Shown piece after piece: positions 5,669 to 7,374 of a stretch of DNA of 7,374 nt; the first letter of the stretch is position 1, and each line of letters begins with the position of its first letter. The stretch is from positions 1-7,374 of the forward strand of contig CAZWUO010000190.1 of NCBI GenBank assembly GCA_964636675.1, in the 5' to 3' direction. Under the pieces are notes generated by a model. That model searched no databases and was not told the origin of the DNA. It was given only the letters and a program-made list of their open reading frames with translations. The stretch comes from JALUUH01 sp964636675 (GTDB lineage Bacteria > Pseudomonadota > Gammaproteobacteria > S012-40). Both the position numbers and the translations under genes were made by a program.

Positions 5669-6976
5669 TTATGAGGTAGAATTATTCATAAGTTCATCAA
5701 AAGTTGTCAAATCATCGGTCACTTGAGTTCTCTCTAAAACCCATTCTATTGCTGCATTTTCAAGCGCTACGGACTCAATATCCTTTAAATGGCTTTGGTT
5801 TTTTTTCTGATAATACCAAGCGACCACCTGAGCGGGATCATCATAGGATGACGCCAAAGTTTCGACTTCTTCTCTTACCTTTGACGGATCCGCTTTCAGA
5901 TTGTTACTACTAATAATCTCAGAGAGTAGCAATCCTAGAATGACGCGCCGTTTACCCTGGGTCTCAAATGCATCGGGGGATATAGAAGCAGCTGTCATGC
6001 CATCCCTCGCTTTCAGTTTCTCATTCATCTGCTCAGCAAGCCGTTGACTTTCAGCCTGCACCATCGACTTCGGCACCTCAATATCATGTTTTTCGAGTAA
6101 GGCCTCGGTCACCTGATGTTTGACCTTAGCGCGTATGGCTTGTTTCAATTCACGCTGCATATTTTTCTGCAAATCCACCCGAAAATCTTTTATATCACCG
6201 GACTCGATACCGAATGATTTGGCAAACTCAGCATCGATAATCGGTAATTGAGGAGCTTCTACCTTTTCAACGAGCACAGAAAATTGCACATCTTTCCCAG
6301 CAAGGTCTTCTTTGTGGTATTTTTCGGGGAACATTAAATCAAGTTCCCGTTTGTCACCCGGTTTTGCGCCCAGCAAACCTTGCTCAAAACCATCGATCAT
6401 CGATTTCGAACCCAGCACCAAGGGCATTTTACCGGAACCACCCTGAAATATTTCTCCGTTCAATTTTCCACTAAAGTCGATATGAATTTGATCCCCATTT
6501 TCACTTGCTCGCTCGACTTCTTGCCAGGAAACACGCTGTTTTTGCAGATTCTCCAGCATCACATCAATATCGGGGTCATTGACCTCAACCTTAGGGCGGC
6601 TTATCGTAATGGATTCTATTCCGCTGATCACGATCTCCGGATAAACTTCAAAATCGGCGGTAAATTGATAATCTGAGTTCGCCTCAGATTTGGGACTGCT
6701 AAACGTAGGCATCGCAGCAGGCTTGAGGTTTTCCTGATTGACTGCTTCATAGAAGCTAGAGGAAGCGACATCGCTAAAAACCTCCGCTTTTATTTGTGAG
6801 GAATAGCGTTTCTTAACTACTGAATACGGCACCCTCCCCGGACGAAAACCGGATAATTTAACCTTGGGAACAAGTGTACGTAGTCTCTTTTCAACTTCGC
6901 TATCTATTTTTTCAGCTGGAATGGTAATCGTCATTCTGCGCTGTAAACCGTCTGTCGTTTCTACTGATACCTGCAT
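5669..6976 (-). CDS. tig: Trigger factor, ribosome-associated chaperone and prolyl isomerase
   Basis: This is a 435-residue trigger factor (432 in E. coli), which docks beside the ribosomal exit tunnel, shields nascent chains and carries a peptidyl-prolyl cis-trans isomerase domain. The N-terminal ribosome-binding domain (about 1-115) begins MQVSVETTDGLQRR and has the signature GFRPGRVP at 43-50. The FKBP-like isomerase domain spans about 150-245 (IDFSGKLNGEIFQGG, GFEQGLLGAKPGD). The helical chaperone arms follow (about 246-435), ending in the family's TTFDELMN. The frame can be extended to a GTG at 6997, but I chose the ATG at 6976: it gives the family N-terminus exactly and has AGAGG at the right distance, whereas the GTG has no ribosome binding site. 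It heads the tig-clpP-clpX order usual in gammaproteobacteria. Its promoter must lie after the tRNA-Leu terminator at 7210-7235. Confidence 0.98.
   Translation of the reverse strand: MQVSVETTDGLQRRMTITIPAEKIDSEVEKRLRTLVPKVKLSGFRPGRVPYSVVKKRYSSQIKAEVFSDVASSSFYEAVNQENLKPAAMPTFSSPKSEANSDYQFTADFEVYPEIVISGIESITISRPKVEVNDPDIDVMLENLQKQRVSWQEVERASENGDQIHIDFSGKLNGEIFQGGSGKMPLVLGSKSMIDGFEQGLLGAKPGDKRELDLMFPEKYHKEDLAGKDVQFSVLVEKVEAPQLPIIDAEFAKSFGIESGDIKDFRVDLQKNMQRELKQAIRAKVKHQVTEALLEKHDIEVPKSMVQAESQRLAEQMNEKLKARDGMTAASISPDAFETQGKRRVILGLLLSEIISSNNLKADPSKVREEVETLASSYDDPAQVVAWYYQKKNQSHLKDIESVALENAAIEWVLERTQVTDDLTTFDELMNNSTS
5681..5710 (-). promoter_or_regulatory. Near-consensus promoter inside the tig 3' end, likely for clpP
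   Basis: On the minus strand a perfect TTGACA (5710-5705) is followed after 18 bases by AATAAT (5686-5681), five of six matches. The start would fall near 5674, about 22 bases before the clpP GTG. The same bases encode the conserved trigger factor ending LTTFDELMNN, so the resemblance could be partly a by-product of coding. No convincing sigma-32 site was found nearby. Confidence 0.45.
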
Positions 6977-6981
6977 AAAAA

Positions 6982-6986
6982 CCTCT
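6982..6986 (-). promoter_or_regulatory. Ribosome binding site of tig (decides the start)
   Basis: Minus-strand AGAGG lies 5 bases before the ATG at 6976. The longer frame from GTG at 6997 has no purine-rich motif at a suitable distance, so the seven-residue N-terminal extension is not supported. Confidence 0.8.
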
Positions 6987-7209
6987 ACATAAACCACCTA
7001 AACTTGCAAAAATATTTGCTAAAAACCGCTATATTGTAGTTATAACAACATAATAAGCGTTTTCACACGATTTTTTGTTATCGATTTAGGATAAAAAAGT
7101 TAGAACCAACATCACGGTCTATAGCATGATATTTAAGCCGCAACGGTTGATTATATAAACATTGGGTAAGATGACGCCTGGAAATAATTAGGGCTAAAGC
7201 ACGATCTCC

Positions 7210-7235
7210 AAAAAAGCCGCTCATTAAATGCGGCT
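7210..7235 (-). terminator. Rho-independent terminator after tRNA-Leu
   Basis: On the minus strand the stem AGCCGC/GCGGCT with a nine-base loop is followed directly by a T-run (six T, counting the base paired in the stem). It lies about 80 bases downstream of the tRNA-Leu CCA end and upstream of every tig promoter candidate. It should end the tRNA transcript and insulate tig. Confidence 0.8.
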
Positions 7236-7314
7236 ACTTACTACAAACACTGCAATTGCAAAAAGCAAAATAAACGAGAAAAAACAAAATCTTACCTCGC
7301 CTAAGTATAAAAAA

Positions 7315-7374
7315 TGGTACGAGAGGAGAGACTCGAACTCTCACAGGTTGCCCCACTGGAACCTAAATCCAGCG
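7315..7374 (-). tRNA. tRNA-Leu (anticodon UAG), 5' part cut off
   Basis: Reading the minus strand from the window edge, the anticodon stem CTGGA/TCCAG encloses TTTAGGT, giving anticodon TAG for the leucine codon CUA. The long variable arm expected of class II tRNAs follows (GGG, GCAA, CCT), then a T arm (GAGAG, TTCGAGT, CTCTC), the acceptor strand CTCTCGT, A73 and an encoded CCA (7317-7315). The D arm and 5' acceptor strand lie beyond the window. The pattern matches E. coli leuW. The acceptor 3' strand ends in T, so base 1 must be A, or G making a wobble pair. A six-T run follows the CCA at once, and a hairpin terminator follows about 80 bases on. Confidence 0.96.

Larger units (their letters stand above)
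6977..7314 (-). other. 338-base spacer between tRNA-Leu and tig
   Basis: This AT-rich spacer has no convincing gene. From the tRNA side it holds a six-T run directly after the CCA, the tRNA terminator (7210-7235) and then the tig promoter region. Promoter candidates on the minus strand are a perfect -10 TATAAT (7155-7150) without a recognisable -35, an extended -10 (TGC then TATAGA, 7126-7118), and TATAAC (7044-7039) overlapping TACAAT (7038-7033) nearest tig. I cannot choose among them. A small AT-rich hairpin, GCAAA/TTTGC (7006-7019), lies about 30 bases before the tig start. Confidence 0.6.

Noticed and set aside
1..7374. Novel system, mobile element, integrated island at the tRNA genes, or CRISPR
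   Set aside because: The window holds an intact conserved housekeeping order on one strand. There is no integrase, transposase, regularly spaced repeat or duplicated tRNA 3' end inside it.

Overview
The window carries a conserved bacterial protein-quality-control cluster, with every gene on the minus strand. In transcription order (right to left) it reads: tRNA-Leu(UAG) (cut by the window edge), tig (trigger factor), clpP, clpX, lon, hupB (HU nucleoid protein) and tRNA-Val(UAC) (cut by the other edge). The order tig-clpP-clpX-lon-hup, together with proteins closely resembling the Escherichia coli versions, points to a gammaproteobacterium. The bases are moderately AT-rich and the spacers are strongly so. 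I cannot name a genus from the sequence alone.

Layout: at the right edge, tRNA-Leu is followed by a Rho-independent terminator at 7210-7235, so tig must have its own promoter in the AT-rich stretch at 6977-7209. tig and clpP are 16 bases apart and probably co-transcribed, although a near-consensus sigma-70 promoter sits inside the last codons of tig, just before clpP. A 234-base spacer with a plausible promoter separates clpP from clpX. clpX ends at a symmetric, strong terminator (3455-3483). lon therefore forms a separate transcription unit behind a 494-base spacer, the largest gene-free stretch, which holds a good sigma-70-like promoter, several short repeats and a perfect 11-bp inverted repeat in the likely leader. 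hupB has its own strong promoter (TTGACA, 18 bases, TATAAA, with A-tracts upstream), and its stop codon lies only 12 bases before tRNA-Val, so the mRNA may run into the tRNA.

Function: trigger factor meets nascent chains at the ribosome. ClpX unfolds tagged proteins and feeds them to the ClpP peptidase. Lon is an independent ATP-dependent protease. HU compacts DNA and is a known Lon substrate in E. coli. All key catalytic and binding residues that I checked are present, so all five proteins look functional.

The longest reading-frame starts are probably wrong for three genes. I place hupB at a GTG (346), clpP at a GTG (5652) and tig at an ATG (6976), each on Shine-Dalgarno spacing and on agreement with E. 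coli protein lengths. I see no mobile element, CRISPR array, prophage or novel system. The points worth a second look are regulatory: the lon leader, the promoter inside tig, and the hupB to tRNA-Val junction.
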